Positions 7,673 to 17,303 of a DNA stretch of 33,643 nt are shown here, in pieces. Source of the DNA: a bacterium (GTDB lineage: Bacteria > SZUA-79 > Acidulodesulfobacterales > Acidulodesulfobacteraceae); assembly GCA_021784835.1 (NCBI GenBank), contig JAJYHI010000110.1:1-33643 (forward strand), given 5' to 3'. Below the pieces are notes generated by a model. That model was not told the DNA's origin and made no database searches. It saw only the letters and a program-made list of their open reading frames with translations. The number at the start of each line of letters is the position of its first letter. The stretch's first letter is position 1. The position numbers were made by a program, and so were the translations under genes.

Positions 7673-9457
7673 TTAAACAGGCGTGTTTTTGCTTTTCCTT
7701 TTATTTTTATTTAATTTATCGACTGCTTTCGTCATATTATGTTTAGCTTTAATCTTAACTTTAACCTTAGGCTGAATCGATAATAAATTATTCGAATATT
7801 TAACCGCTGCCGCAATAAATTCCCTGAACAGCGGATGGGGATACAGCGGCGAAGATTTGAATTCCGGATGAAACTGGCACCCTATATACCACGGATGGTC
7901 TTTAATCTCGCAAATTTCTATAAGTTTATCATCCGGCGACGTCCCTGAAAAAACAAAACCGGAAGTTTTAAATTTTTCTCTGTATTTATTGTTAAATTCA
8001 AACCTGTGCCTGTGTCTTTCGCTTATAATAATGTTTCCGTCATGATTCAACTTTACGCAGTTTTTATTGTTAGCCGGATATTTTTTATTGTTTTTATAAT
8101 AAATTTGATAGGCAAGCGTATTTTTAGATATTACGCATGGATATGCGCCTAATCTCATAGTTCCGCCCATATTGCCGATATCCTTCTGGTCGTCCATTAT
8201 GCTGATTACCGGATCCGGCGTAATTTCGTCGAACTCGTAGGAATTTGCGTCTTTCAAACCCAACACGTTTTTTGCATATTCTACCGTCATAAGCTGCATT
8301 CCGAGGCATATTCCGAAATAAGGAATATTGTTGGTTCTTGCATAATTAATTGCCCTCAACATTCCGCTAATGCCGCGGGAACCAAAACCGCCCGGAACCA
8401 GTATGCCCGAACATCCTTCTAATTCTTTAAGGTTATCCTTCCAGTCGTCTCCTTCTAAATCTTCGGAATTGATATATTTTATATTTACGCTAACGTTATT
8501 GGCAAGACCGCCGTGAATAAGACTTTCGTTTAAGCTTTTATAAGATTCTTTAAGATTTACGTATTTCCCTACTACGGCTATAGTAACTAAATTTTTAAGC
8601 GTTTTTAAAGTATTGGATATATTAGTCCATGCGTTTAAATCCGGAGATTTAGCCCATATATTCAAGTATTCTATTATTTTTGAATCGAGTTTTTCTTCGT
8701 GAAGGGAAAGCGGAACGTCGTAAATGCTCTCTTCGTCTTTAGCGGTAATAACCGCATCTGCTTCGACGTTGCAGAAAAGAGCTATTTTTTCCCTTATATC
8801 CTGCGGCAAAACTCTGTCCGCCCTGCATATTATAATCGAAGGTTCTATGCCTATAGCCCTCAATTCTTTAACGGAATGCTGGGTCGGCTTTGTTTTAAGC
8901 TCGTCTGCCGTTTTTATAAACGGAACTAGCGTTAGATGAATATAAAGAACGTCGTCTTTGCCTTTGTCTAATTTAAACTGTCTTATAGCCTCAAGAAAAG
9001 GAAGGCTTTCTATGTCGCCTACCGTTCCGCCTATTTCTATAATCGCAACGTCTTTGCCTTCGGAAGCTTCGATTATTCTTTTTTTTATTTCGTCTGTTAT
9101 ATGCGGAATTACTTGAACGGTTTTGCCGAGATAAGCTCCTTTTCTTTCGTTGCTGATAACGGCATCGTAAACCTGTCCGCTTGTTAAGTTGTTCTTTTTT
9201 GTAAGAGAAAGCGACGTAAATCTTTCGTAATGGCCGAGATCAAGGTCGGTTTCGGCTCCGTCGTCGGTAACAAAAACCTCTCCGTGCTGAAAAGGATTCA
9301 TAGTTCCCGGATCTACGTTTATATATGGGTCAAGCTTCTGCATTGTTATATTAAGCCCCCTTGCTTCAAGAAGAGCTCCTATGGATGAAGCCGCAATGCC
9401 TTTCCCAAGACTTGAAACGACACCGCCCGTTATAAATATATACTTTGTCTTATTCAT
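7673..9457 (-). CDS. pyrG: CTP synthase
   Basis: 594 residues against about 545 in E. coli. The N-terminal amidoligase domain (1 to about 270) begins with [12 protein letters not shown] and contains the [13 protein letters not shown] motif. The C-terminal class-I glutamine amidotransferase domain has the nucleophile Cys384 (GICLGMQ) and His530/Glu532 (QFHPE). It makes CTP from UTP, ATP and glutamine; CTP is also needed to activate Kdo, which fits the kds genes downstream. Two oddities account for the extra length: an Asn/Lys-rich insertion of about 20 residues before ERHRHR (about 448-474) and a basic tail after residue 557. The ATG lies inside the dapB end (8-base overlap). Confidence 0.97.
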   Translation of the reverse strand: MNKTKYIFITGGVVSSLGKGIAASSIGALLEARGLNITMQKLDPYINVDPGTMNPFQHGEVFVTDDGAETDLDLGHYERFTSLSLTKKNNLTSGQVYDAVISNERKGAYLGKTVQVIPHITDEIKKRIIEASEGKDVAIIEIGGTVGDIESLPFLEAIRQFKLDKGKDDVLYIHLTLVPFIKTADELKTKPTQHSVKELRAIGIEPSIIICRADRVLPQDIREKIALFCNVEADAVITAKDEESIYDVPLSLHEEKLDSKIIEYLNIWAKSPDLNAWTNISNTLKTLKNLVTIAVVGKYVNLKESYKSLNESLIHGGLANNVSVNIKYINSEDLEGDDWKDNLKELEGCSGILVPGGFGSRGISGMLRAINYARTNNIPYFGICLGMQLMTVEYAKNVLGLKDANSYEFDEITPDPVISIMDDQKDIGNMGGTMRLGAYPCVISKNTLAYQIYYKNNKKYPANNKNCVKLNHDGNIIISERHRHRFEFNNKYREKFKTSGFVFSGTSPDDKLIEICEIKDHPWYIGCQFHPEFKSSPLYPHPLFREFIAAAVKYSNNLLSIQPKVKVKIKAKHNMTKAVDKLNKNKRKSKNTPV

Positions 9458-10295
9458 ATTTGTTCAACCCCAAAACGTCTCTCATATCGTAAAATCCTTT
9501 GTTTTTATCGCTAAGCCATACAGCCGCTTTAATTGCGCCGCGCGCAAAATTATTTCTGGATACTGCCTTATGCGTAATTTCTATTATTTCTTCGTTTCCG
9601 GCAAATATTACCTTGTGTTCTCCTATTATATCTCCGGCTCTTACCGAAAATATGCCTATTTCGTCTTTTTTTCTTTCTCCTACGTCTCCACACCTGCCGT
9701 AAACTGCTTTTTCCGCAAGATCAATATGCCTCTGTTTAGCTATCGATTCCGCAAGCATTTTAGCAGTTCCGCTTGGAGCGTCTTTTTTCTTTTTATGGTG
9801 CATTTCTATTATTTCACAATCGTAATTTATTCCAAGATATTTTGACGCATCATAAACGATATTCATTAAAACGTTAATTCCTAAGCTCATATTGCCGGAC
9901 AAAACAATAGGAATACGTTTTCCGTAATCTTCTACCGTTTTTAAATCGTTTTCCGAAAATCCGGTAGAACCGATAACGATAGGAACATTATAAAGCGCCG
10001 CCTCTTCCGCATGTATCAATGATGCGCTTTTAGACGTGAAATCTATAACGACTTTTTTCTTAATTGCGGCGGTTAAATGAAGAGCTTCTTTTAAAGTTAA
10101 AAATTTTCCTGCCGAAACTTTATTGATTTCTAATTCGGTTAAATCTTTAAGAGGCGAAACTGTTGTTTCATCTTCGGCATAATTTGAATCTATGCCGCCT
10201 ATAAATAATAAATCCGGATAATCGGAAAGAACGGAGATTATAGCATTCCCCATTCTCCCTTTGCTCCCGCAAACTAATATACCCTTTTTTTCCAT
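9450..10295 (-). CDS. dapB: 4-hydroxy-tetrahydrodipicolinate reductase
   Basis: 281 residues. The Rossmann glycine motif GSKGRMG (10-16) binds NAD(P)H; DFTSKSA and GSTGFSE are in the central region; the catalytic and substrate motif [15 protein letters not shown] is present in full. It reduces the DapA product in lysine/diaminopimelate synthesis. The ATG shares one base with the dapA stop (TAATG), and its own end overlaps pyrG by eight bases, so coupled translation dapA-dapB-pyrG is likely. Confidence 0.97.
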   Translation of the reverse strand: MEKKGILVCGSKGRMGNAIISVLSDYPDLLFIGGIDSNYAEDETTVSPLKDLTELEINKVSAGKFLTLKEALHLTAAIKKKVVIDFTSKSASLIHAEEAALYNVPIVIGSTGFSENDLKTVEDYGKRIPIVLSGNMSLGINVLMNIVYDASKYLGINYDCEIIEMHHKKKKDAPSGTAKMLAESIAKQRHIDLAEKAVYGRCGDVGERKKDEIGIFSVRAGDIIGEHKVIFAGNEEIIEITHKAVSRNNFARGAIKAAVWLSDKNKGFYDMRDVLGLNKYE

Positions 10296-11170
10296 TATTG
10301 CAGTATCCCGTATTCTTTTAAGGCTGTTTTTATTTTATCTATACTGCCGCCGGATGCTTCCGATAAAGGCAGCCTTATTTCATTTTCAATAAATCCCATT
10401 ATGTTTAAAGCTTTTTTTACCGGTATAGGATTAGTTTCTATAAACATTGCATGAATAAGCGGAAGTAGTTTAAAATTAAGCCTCCTTGCAGACTTAAGGT
10501 CTCCTTTTAACGCATAATCCGTCATAAGAGACATATCTTTAGGCACAATGTTTGAAACCGTCGAGATAACGCCGCCGCCGCCTACGGCAATTATCGGAAG
10601 GGTAAGCGCATCATCGCCGGATAAAACGCAAAATTTCTCAGGCGCTTTTCTCAAAATAGCCGTTGCCTGCTCCAAAGAACCGCTTGCTTCTTTAATTCCT
10701 GTTATATTGTCAATTTCTGCAAGCCTCAATACCGTTTCGGGAAGAATATTGACCGCCGTTCTGGTAGGAACGTTATAAAGAATTACAGGTTTGGAACAAC
10801 TGGCGGCTACCGTTTTAAAGTGAAGGAAAAGCCCCTCCTGCGTAGGTTTATTATAATAAGGAGTAATTTGCAAATGTCCGTCTATTTTAAACTTTTCTGC
10901 AGCTTTTGCAAGATGAACGGCTTCTACCGTATTATTAGAACCGGTTCCGGCTATAACTTTAATTTTGCCTTCAGCCGCTTCGGCAGCAATCCTAATAACG
11001 TCTATATGCTCTTCAAACGAAAGCGTAGCCGATTCGCCGGTGCTTCCGCACGCAACAATTCCCGCCGCTCCGTTTTCTATCTGAAATTCTATCAGTTTTC
11101 TAAGCGCTTTTTCGTCTATTTTGCCGCCTTTAAAAGGCGTTACTATTGCCGTGAAAACTCCTTTAAACAT
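10295..11170 (-). CDS. dapA: 4-hydroxy-tetrahydrodipicolinate synthase
   Basis: 291 residues, the family length. A class-I aldolase barrel with the Schiff-base lysine at Lys160 (GIKEASG), Tyr132 in YNVPTRT, and the GSTGE loop (42-46) of the Thr-Tyr-Tyr relay. It condenses pyruvate with aspartate semialdehyde, the first committed step to diaminopimelate and lysine. The start has AAGGAG eight bases upstream. It lies between lysA and dapB; the 90-base gap on the lysA side holds a repeat-like element. Confidence 0.97.
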   Translation of the reverse strand: MFKGVFTAIVTPFKGGKIDEKALRKLIEFQIENGAAGIVACGSTGESATLSFEEHIDVIRIAAEAAEGKIKVIAGTGSNNTVEAVHLAKAAEKFKIDGHLQITPYYNKPTQEGLFLHFKTVAASCSKPVILYNVPTRTAVNILPETVLRLAEIDNITGIKEASGSLEQATAILRKAPEKFCVLSGDDALTLPIIAVGGGGVISTVSNIVPKDMSLMTDYALKGDLKSARRLNFKLLPLIHAMFIETNPIPVKKALNIMGFIENEIRLPLSEASGGSIDKIKTALKEYGILQ

Positions 11171-11204
11171 ATTTAAAACTCCTTTTTTATTTATTTGTTA
11201 AAAA

Positions 11205-11256
11205 ATATCGCTTCGCTGAGGCTCGCAATGACTAATGGCTATGTACAAAGCAATAT
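11205..11256. repeat. Small GC-richer repeat-like element between lysA and dapA
   Basis: The stretch stands out from its AT-rich surroundings. On the minus strand it reads AGTCATTGCGAGCCTCAGCG followed by AAGCGATAT; its outer ends form an inverted repeat ATATCGCTT (11205-11213) / AAGCAATAT (11248-11256) with one mismatch. The CATTGCGAGC...GCGAAGC wording recalls a short dispersed intergenic repeat seen in many deltaproteobacterial and other genomes. That resemblance is from memory and untested. There is no coding potential. Confidence 0.4.
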
Positions 11257-11260
11257 CTGA

Positions 11261-12517
11261 TTATTTTATGTTTTCCGGTATAATTTCTTTATCTATTAAA
11301 TCCTCATAGGTTTCGCGATTTCTAATTACATAAAAATTATCTTTATCGACGAGTACTTCTGTAGCCCTTGGCCTTGAGTTATAGTTGGAAGACATCGAAA
11401 AACCATAAGCGCCTGCGCTGAATACCGCAATTAAATCTCCATCCGAAACCGAATTTAAAACTCTGTCTTTTCCGAAAAAATCGGCGGATTCGCAAATAGG
11501 ACCTACTATATCTGCTTTAATTTTAGGCCCTTCTTTTTTTATAACCGGCACTATTTCATGATACGCCTCATATAGAGCCGGCCTGATTAAATCGTTCATT
11601 CCCCCGTCGGTTATTATAAAGTTTTTACTTCCGGTATCTTTGACGTATGTAACTTTAGCGACAAATATTCCGCCGTTTCCGACTATTAATCTGCCCGGTT
11701 CGAAAATAACCTTTCCGTCGTAACTTTTTAATATATTTTTAATAGAATTCATATAAGTGGAAGGATGAGGCGGCATTTCATTTTCGTAAGTTATACCGAG
11801 TCCGCCTCCAAGATCCAGATATTTAATATCGAAACCTTTAGCGGTAATTCTGTCGAGAAGTTCCTTTATTATTTCTACGGCATCATTAAACGGGGATATT
11901 TCTGTCAACTGCGAACCTATATGGCAGTCAAGCCCTACTACGTCTATATTTTTCAATTCCTTTGCCGTTTCATACGCCGAAACAGCATGTTTTATGCTTA
12001 TGCCGAATTTATTTTTCTTAAGGCCGGTAGATATATAAGGATGCGTTTTAGGATCGACGTTCGGGTTTATCCTGAAAGATATTCTTGCTTTCGTATTTAA
12101 CCTGCCGGCTACTTTATCGATAAGAAAAACTTCGGGCAGTGATTCCACGTTAAACATAAGGATATTAGATTTGATCGCATATTCTATTTCGGCTTCAGTC
12201 TTTCCTACCCCGGAATATACAACTTTTCCCGTATCTACTCCAGCTTTAATTGCCCTGAAAAGTTCTCCTCCGGAAACTATATCCGCGCCCCAGCCCATTT
12301 TAAATAAAAAATTAAGTATAGCGATGTTTGAATTAGCTTTAACGCTGTAGCATACTAATGAATTTAAAACTCTGGAACTTTCGTCGAAAACGTTAAAATG
12401 CCTTCTTAAAGTAGCCAGCGAATATAGATAAAACGGCGTTCCGACGTTGTCGGCAATTTCCTTAACGGGCACGTTTTCGCAATAAAGTTGGTTTTCTTTA
12501 AAAATAAAATCGTTCAT
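11261..12517 (-). CDS. lysA: Diaminopimelate decarboxylase
   Basis: 418 residues. Fold type III PLP enzyme with the cofactor lysine at Lys60 (CYSVKANSN), the HIGSQ motif, DLGGGLGITY, FEPGR, and the substrate-binding CESADFFG with a late YGFSMSSNYN. It decarboxylates meso-diaminopimelate to lysine, the last step of the pathway. The start is three bases after the polyprenyl synthase stop, with AGGA just upstream, so the two are cotranscribed. dapA and dapB follow. argH is separated from lysA here by five other genes, although in related bacteria the two often sit close together. Confidence 0.97.
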   Translation of the reverse strand: MNDFIFKENQLYCENVPVKEIADNVGTPFYLYSLATLRRHFNVFDESSRVLNSLVCYSVKANSNIAILNFLFKMGWGADIVSGGELFRAIKAGVDTGKVVYSGVGKTEAEIEYAIKSNILMFNVESLPEVFLIDKVAGRLNTKARISFRINPNVDPKTHPYISTGLKKNKFGISIKHAVSAYETAKELKNIDVVGLDCHIGSQLTEISPFNDAVEIIKELLDRITAKGFDIKYLDLGGGLGITYENEMPPHPSTYMNSIKNILKSYDGKVIFEPGRLIVGNGGIFVAKVTYVKDTGSKNFIITDGGMNDLIRPALYEAYHEIVPVIKKEGPKIKADIVGPICESADFFGKDRVLNSVSDGDLIAVFSAGAYGFSMSSNYNSRPRATEVLVDKDNFYVIRNRETYEDLIDKEIIPENIK

Positions 12518-12520
12518 AAG

Positions 12521-13489
12521 TTATAATTTCCTGTCTATTATATAATCTGCAATATCTATTAAACTGTTTTTATACTTTGAGTCCGGAAATATATCAAGAT
12601 TCTTTTTTGCTTTTTTTATCGCATCTTTTGCCTTCGATATAGTATAGTCGATAGAACCGTAACTTTTAACCAACGACAAAACCGTTCTAAGATCCTTGGA
12701 TGCCAGCCTTTTTTTATAAATTATATTAGTGATAACTTCTTTTTCGTCTTGACTTGCCCTTTCTATAGCATGTATCAGCGGAAGCGTGAGTTTCCCTTCT
12801 TTTAAATCGTTTCCTATAAATTTACCGAACTCTTTATCCGAAATATAGTCTAACGCATCGTCCATAAGCTGAAAAGCAATTCCTATATTCAAGCCGTAAT
12901 CGTAAAGTTTTTTTGCACATTTTTCTTCTTTGCCGGCAATTATGGCGCCGACTTCGGAAGCACATGCAAAAAGAACGGCGGTTTTTTTAATAATTATATC
13001 TAAATAATCTTTTTCGCCGGTTTTTATATCCGCAGTTTTAACTAATTCTTTTACTTCTCCCTCCGCCATAAGGGTAGTAGCGTCGGAATAAGACTTTATA
13101 ACTTTTATATTATTAATATCCGACAAGACTTTAAAAGATTTGGCAAATAAATAATCTCCTACAAGAACGGCGGCTTCGTTTCCAAAAATTGTATTCGCGG
13201 ATGCCTTACCCCTTCTTAATGGAGCATTATCTACGACGTCGTCGTGAAGCAAGGTAGCCGTATGAATAAATTCTATTACGGCCGCAAGCGAAATATGGTC
13301 GTTCCCGTCGTAACCGCATAATTTTGAAGCTACGATAAGAAGTATAGGACGTATTCTTTTCCCTCCGCTTGAAATGACATATTCGGCAACCTTATGTATT
13401 AAAGGCGTTTCCGTTATAAGATGTTTTTCGAACTGCTCTTCTACTTTTTCTAATTCGTTTTCTATATAATCGAAAGAAATATTTTGCAA
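12521..13489 (-). CDS. Trans-polyprenyl diphosphate synthase (octaprenyl/heptaprenyl type)
   Basis: 322 residues, an all-trans isoprenyl diphosphate synthase. First Asp-rich motif DDVVD (83-87, in LHDDVVDNAPLRRG), second DDALD (210-214), and GGKRIRP (42-48) for the isopentenyl diphosphate site. It builds the long isoprenoid tail used for quinones, at the membrane face. Chain length cannot be set with confidence; small residues ahead of the first motif (HTATLLHDD) fit a long product. The start is TTG: no ATG occurs before residue 141 and an in-frame stop lies shortly upstream. It follows radA by 67 bases. A polyprenyl-reductase-like gene lies two genes upstream, hinting at a shared quinone or isoprenoid role. 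Confidence 0.92.
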   Translation of the reverse strand: MQNISFDYIENELEKVEEQFEKHLITETPLIHKVAEYVISSGGKRIRPILLIVASKLCGYDGNDHISLAAVIEFIHTATLLHDDVVDNAPLRRGKASANTIFGNEAAVLVGDYLFAKSFKVLSDINNIKVIKSYSDATTLMAEGEVKELVKTADIKTGEKDYLDIIIKKTAVLFACASEVGAIIAGKEEKCAKKLYDYGLNIGIAFQLMDDALDYISDKEFGKFIGNDLKEGKLTLPLIHAIERASQDEKEVITNIIYKKRLASKDLRTVLSLVKSYGSIDYTISKAKDAIKKAKKNLDIFPDSKYKNSLIDIADYIIDRKL

Positions 13490-13556
13490 AATAGATTCTC
13501 TTTTTTATTTTTTAATTAATTATTTTATTAACTGCCTGACGTTTATTTTATTTCAG

Positions 13557-14915
13557 TTAGACTAAATATTCAATAATTTTTTTTAATTTTGTTAAAGGAT
13601 GAAGATTTACGGCGGAAATGCCCTTAACGTCTTTTACGTCTTTAACGTTGGATTGAGGAAGCAAAACATCGGAAAAACCCATATTTAACGCCTCTTTTAT
13701 CCTTGCAGAGGGATTGCCGACGCCCCTGACTTCCCCCGTCAATCCTACCTCCCCAAAGGCTATAAAATTTGGAGGAAGCGGTTTTTCCAAGTAGCTTGAA
13801 GTTATCGAAAGAGCTACCGGCAAATCGACGGCAGGCTCTTGAACGTTTATGCCTCCGAATATTTTAACGTAAATTTCTTTTGATGAAAGTTTTATTCCTT
13901 CTTTTTTTTCAAGTACGGCGGAAATAATAGAAACTCTGCCGGAATCTATGCCTAGACAAACTCTTTTAGGAACGGGCATATAAGACGGAACTACAAGAGC
14001 CTGCACTTCGACCAGCATCGCCCTCGTTCCTTCTAAGCACGGCACTACAACCGAACCCGGCGAATCCGGCTGTCTTTCGGAAGTAAAATAAGCCGACGGA
14101 TTTTTAACCACTTTTAACCCGTTTTCCGACATTTCATATATTCCTACTTCGTCCGTAGAACCGAACCTGTTTTTATAACATCTTAAAATCCTATATGAAT
14201 CTCTTTTACTTGAATCAAAATACAGAACCGTATCCACTATATGTTCTAACGTTTTTGGTCCGGCAAACCCCCCTTCTTTAGTAACATGGCATACAAGAAA
14301 AACTCCGCAATTTTTTTTCAGACACAGCGACGTAATCTCATGGGCTATTTCCCTCAATCCGTTGACGCTACCATAAGCAGAATCGGACTGAGGAATAGTT
14401 ATGCGCTGAATCGAATCTATTATTACAAAACCGTAATTTCCGTTTTCTATAGAATATAAAATCTCGTTAATATCGTTAAGCGCTTGAAAAAAAAGGGATT
14501 TAGAATCTATTTTTAATCTTTTTGCTCTTAAAATAATCTGGTTTAACGATTCTTCCGTGGAAATATATAAAGTATTAAGCCCGGACAGGGAAATTTTTTC
14601 GGCAACTTGAAGCATAAGCGTAGATTTTCCTATTCCGGGTTCTCCGCCTATAAGAATGCTCTGTCCGGCTACCAGCCCCGAACCGACCGATAAATCGAAT
14701 TCTTTTATTCCTGTTGTTATTCTTGCTACATTTTGGAAATTTTGCCAGTCTAAAACCGTGGCAGGCGAAACAGATGGAGGAGTTTTTTTAAACTTTACAA
14801 TCTTAGGCTTATTTTCACCCGCTATAACTTCTTCCATAGTATTAAAACTATGGCATTCAGGGCATCTACCTACCCATTTTAAAGAAACGGCGCCGCAGTT
14901 TTTGCATTTATACAT
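13557..14915 (-). CDS. radA: DNA repair protein RadA
   Basis: 452 residues, full length. N-terminal zinc finger with Cys4, Cys7, Cys18, Cys21; RecA-like ATPase with Walker A GEPGIGKST (91-99) and the RadA-specific KNRFG (248-252); and a C-terminal Lon-protease-like domain (GEVGLTGEVRGVG). It is a DnaB-type helicase or branch-migration factor that helps process recombination intermediates. The ATG has no obvious Shine-Dalgarno, and an in-frame stop two codons upstream fixes it as the first possible start. It has a 140-base upstream gap with a candidate promoter, so it may head its own transcript through the polyprenyl synthase and lys/dap genes. Confidence 0.97.
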   Translation of the reverse strand: MYKCKNCGAVSLKWVGRCPECHSFNTMEEVIAGENKPKIVKFKKTPPSVSPATVLDWQNFQNVARITTGIKEFDLSVGSGLVAGQSILIGGEPGIGKSTLMLQVAEKISLSGLNTLYISTEESLNQIILRAKRLKIDSKSLFFQALNDINEILYSIENGNYGFVIIDSIQRITIPQSDSAYGSVNGLREIAHEITSLCLKKNCGVFLVCHVTKEGGFAGPKTLEHIVDTVLYFDSSKRDSYRILRCYKNRFGSTDEVGIYEMSENGLKVVKNPSAYFTSERQPDSPGSVVVPCLEGTRAMLVEVQALVVPSYMPVPKRVCLGIDSGRVSIISAVLEKKEGIKLSSKEIYVKIFGGINVQEPAVDLPVALSITSSYLEKPLPPNFIAFGEVGLTGEVRGVGNPSARIKEALNMGFSDVLLPQSNVKDVKDVKGISAVNLHPLTKLKKIIEYLV

Positions 14916-15004
14916 TATTTATAAGCTATTATTAATATTTTCCTTAGCGCATATCATGTCTAAGATATTTATATTTTCTTAGTAAAAAATTTGCCGATTT
15001 ATTA

Positions 15005-15033
15005 ATTTTAACTCTTTATGAGATATAAAACAA
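15005..15033 (-). promoter_or_regulatory. Candidate promoter upstream of radA
   Basis: On the minus strand TTGTTT (15028-15033) and TAAAAT (15005-15010) are separated by 17 bases, giving a leader of about 80 bases before the radA ATG. A small inverted repeat, CTAAGA (14960-14965) / TCTTAG (14977-14982), lies in that leader. Matches are partial and the region is AT-rich, so this is tentative. Nothing else was seen in the 14916-15055 gap. Confidence 0.3.
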
Positions 15034-15055
15034 GGTTTATCGGGCGGTTTAACGT

Positions 15056-16117
15056 TTAAACGTAATATTCTTCAAAAGAAGGCCATAGGAGCTTAATATT
15101 TTTGCTTATGCCGTATTCGTCGTTCATTAAAGGATATAATCGATACCTTTTTTCACAAGCGGTTAAAAAAGACTTTTTAAAAATTGACTCTATTTCTTCC
15201 TTATAATCGTTTAAAAAATTTTTAGATGCCTTAACGCTGTCCGCCGCATAATCCCCCGCTAAACTTCCGGATATTATTGCATTTAAAATGCCGGCTCCGG
15301 TAACCGGGTGAGTCAAACCGGCGGCGTCTCCGCAAAAAACTATATTGCCAGAGATTAAATCGTTCAGTCCCGATACGGGAACTAATCCGGATGTTTTTTC
15401 TATAACTTCGCTTCCTATAAGCCCTTCGCTTTTTAATTCATCGGCAAACTTTTTTAAACAAGCTGAAAGATTAACATCGGAAACAGGCTTTTCAACGCCG
15501 ATGCCCACATTTGCATAATTGACTTTAGGAAAAATCCAGCCGTAGCCGTAAGGTATATAATTCCTAAAATAACAGAACACCGAATCTAATTTTCTTAAAA
15601 GTTCCGTTTTTATCTGCAGCGCATAAATATAAGATTCTCCATGGGAATTATAAGATTTAAAAATATTGTTTGGACCTGCCGCTATTATTAAGTAATCATA
15701 ATAAATTTCATATACTATTTTTTCTAAAACATCGAGCACTTCTATACAGTTTTTTTGTCTGTCTATCTTATAAACCCTTGAACCCGCAAACAATTTTGAA
15801 CCTAATTGCACGGCTTTCTCCGACAGATTTAAATCGAAAATATCCCTGTTTAAAATATAGCCGCTGCCGGCGTGTTTATAAGTTTTATTTCCTGCATTAA
15901 TGTAAATATATTGTATTTTTTGGTTTACGGCGGAAAGCAATGAATTCATATCGACGTAGGAACTTATGCCGGAAGAAACAAACTCGGCGCACTGCACAGG
16001 CAATCCTATAGTTCTTCGTTTGTCTATTAAGATATTGGGTATTCCTTTTTTGGATAAAGCTATCGCGGCCGAAGAGCCGGCTGGACCTGAGCCTATAATT
16101 GCAACCTTGGTTTTCAT
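15056..16117 (-). CDS. Geranylgeranyl reductase family FAD-dependent oxidoreductase
   Basis: 353 residues. FAD-binding GSGPAG (9-14), a PVQCAEF stretch with Cys43 where archaeal geranylgeranyl reductases carry their conserved active-site cysteine, the substrate-channel motif PYGYGWIFP (189-197; family P-x-x-Y-x-W-x-F-P), and the second FAD motif GDAAG (263-267) followed by HPVTGAGI. The family saturates double bonds in isoprenoid chains of lipids, chlorophyll precursors or menaquinone. The polyprenyl diphosphate synthase two genes downstream favours a quinone or polyprenol substrate, which is inference. It starts four bases after the NHL gene, so those two are an operon. A halogenase or other flavoprotein role is less likely given the motifs. 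Confidence 0.85.
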   Translation of the reverse strand: MKTKVAIIGSGPAGSSAAIALSKKGIPNILIDKRRTIGLPVQCAEFVSSGISSYVDMNSLLSAVNQKIQYIYINAGNKTYKHAGSGYILNRDIFDLNLSEKAVQLGSKLFAGSRVYKIDRQKNCIEVLDVLEKIVYEIYYDYLIIAAGPNNIFKSYNSHGESYIYALQIKTELLRKLDSVFCYFRNYIPYGYGWIFPKVNYANVGIGVEKPVSDVNLSACLKKFADELKSEGLIGSEVIEKTSGLVPVSGLNDLISGNIVFCGDAAGLTHPVTGAGILNAIISGSLAGDYAADSVKASKNFLNDYKEEIESIFKKSFLTACEKRYRLYPLMNDEYGISKNIKLLWPSFEEYYV

Positions 16118-16121
16118 TTAA

Positions 16122-17261
16122 TCAACTGCCGATTATACGGTATATCAATACCCTGTTGTTGTTAGTGTCGGCAATAGCAATGTATTTTCCGCTTAAAGAC
16201 ATAGATATATTAGATTCATGATTAAAATTATTTTTGCCGATCCCGGGAGTTCCAAAATTGTAGGCTTTTATAACGTTATAACCGTCGGCTAATTTAAATA
16301 CGGTTAAAATGCTTCTGCCGTAATTAGCGACGTAAAGGTAACCGTGTTTATAAACTATGCCGACCGGATGATAAAGCCTATGCCCCGACTGTCCTTTTAT
16401 TCCTATGGCGCCTATATAATCGAACTGCCTGTTAAAAACAAGTATCTTTGAAAGACCGTAATCGGAAACGTAAATATATTTTTTAGAAAAGGTAATGCTT
16501 ACGGGTTTTTTAAGTTTAAACGCAACAGTTAAGTTTTTAACTGCGCTTTTGCCTGAAATATTTGAAGAATTTGAATTTTTTTTATTTTTTTTGCCTTTTT
16601 TACTTTTTTTCTCTGTACTTTCGCTTCCGCTTTTTTGGCTTCCGTTTATTTTTGCCGAAAGAGCGTTTCCTTCATTGCTTTTAATTAAAGAATTCCCTAT
16701 GCTTTCATAAAAATTGCCGTTTTTTGAATAAACCGCAATATCGTCGGCTCCGGAGTTTGCGACATATATTTTGCCGTCGGAAAATGCGACGCAGGTAGGC
16801 TGTATAAGCATTCTTTTTTGATTTTTAGATATGCCGAATTCAGATACGAAATATCCGTTAGGTTTAAAAACCTGTATTCTTGAATTGCCGGAATCTACTA
16901 CGTAAACTCTTTCAGGATTGCCATGTGCAGCCGCAAAAAGCGGAATCATAAACTCGCCGGTAGTTTTACCTTCTATTCCCCACTGCCTAATATAACGACC
17001 TCTAATGTTAAACTTCAAAATCCTTGAATTACCCGAATCGACGACGTAAATATTATTTCTTTTGCCGAATGCAACGCCGGCCGGACCTTTAAGGCGATAT
17101 CCCGCTCCGATAACCCTTACCAGCTTTAGCGAAAACGGAGCCTTTTTAAAATAAAGGCCAAACCTCTTCTGTAAAAGCAGAAATGCAAGAATTACTATAA
17201 TAATTATGCTTAATAAAAAAAAGGCCTTATTAAGTTTATCTTTCTTAATTTGCATGGTCAT
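16122..17261 (-). CDS. Membrane-anchored NHL-repeat beta-propeller protein
   Basis: 379 residues: one N-terminal membrane helix (about 13-31), then six propeller repeats marked by strand motifs at about 73 (VVDSGNSRI), 121 (VVDSGNSRI), 167 (VANSGADDI), 265 (VSDYGLSKI), 311 (VANYGRSIL) and 363 (IADTNNNRV). A low-complexity Lys/Ser/Asn-rich linker (about 192-243) splits blades three and four. The orientation (positive tail KKDKLNK before the helix) places the propeller outside the cytoplasm. NHL proteins bind partners or ligands; no catalytic residues are visible, so function is unknown. The start has GAGGT eight bases upstream of the first ATG. It is 42 bases after the small lipoprotein and four before the reductase. 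Confidence 0.85.
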   Translation of the reverse strand: MTMQIKKDKLNKAFFLLSIIIIVILAFLLLQKRFGLYFKKAPFSLKLVRVIGAGYRLKGPAGVAFGKRNNIYVVDSGNSRILKFNIRGRYIRQWGIEGKTTGEFMIPLFAAAHGNPERVYVVDSGNSRIQVFKPNGYFVSEFGISKNQKRMLIQPTCVAFSDGKIYVANSGADDIAVYSKNGNFYESIGNSLIKSNEGNALSAKINGSQKSGSESTEKKSKKGKKNKKNSNSSNISGKSAVKNLTVAFKLKKPVSITFSKKYIYVSDYGLSKILVFNRQFDYIGAIGIKGQSGHRLYHPVGIVYKHGYLYVANYGRSILTVFKLADGYNVIKAYNFGTPGIGKNNFNHESNISMSLSGKYIAIADTNNNRVLIYRIIGS

Positions 17262-17303
17262 AGCATCTTACCTCGAATAAAATTTATTTTTTATAATAAC
17301 ATA

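Noticed and set aside
9381..9845. Plus-strand 154-codon open frame over dapB/pyrG
   Set aside because: It lies antisense to two well-conserved genes, has no Shine-Dalgarno, and its composition is that of a shadow frame (Phe/Tyr/Ser-rich).
11171..11260. Lysine riboswitch or promoter ahead of dapA
   Set aside because: The gap is only 90 bases, too short for a lysine riboswitch, and it contains a repeat-like element rather than the needed helices.
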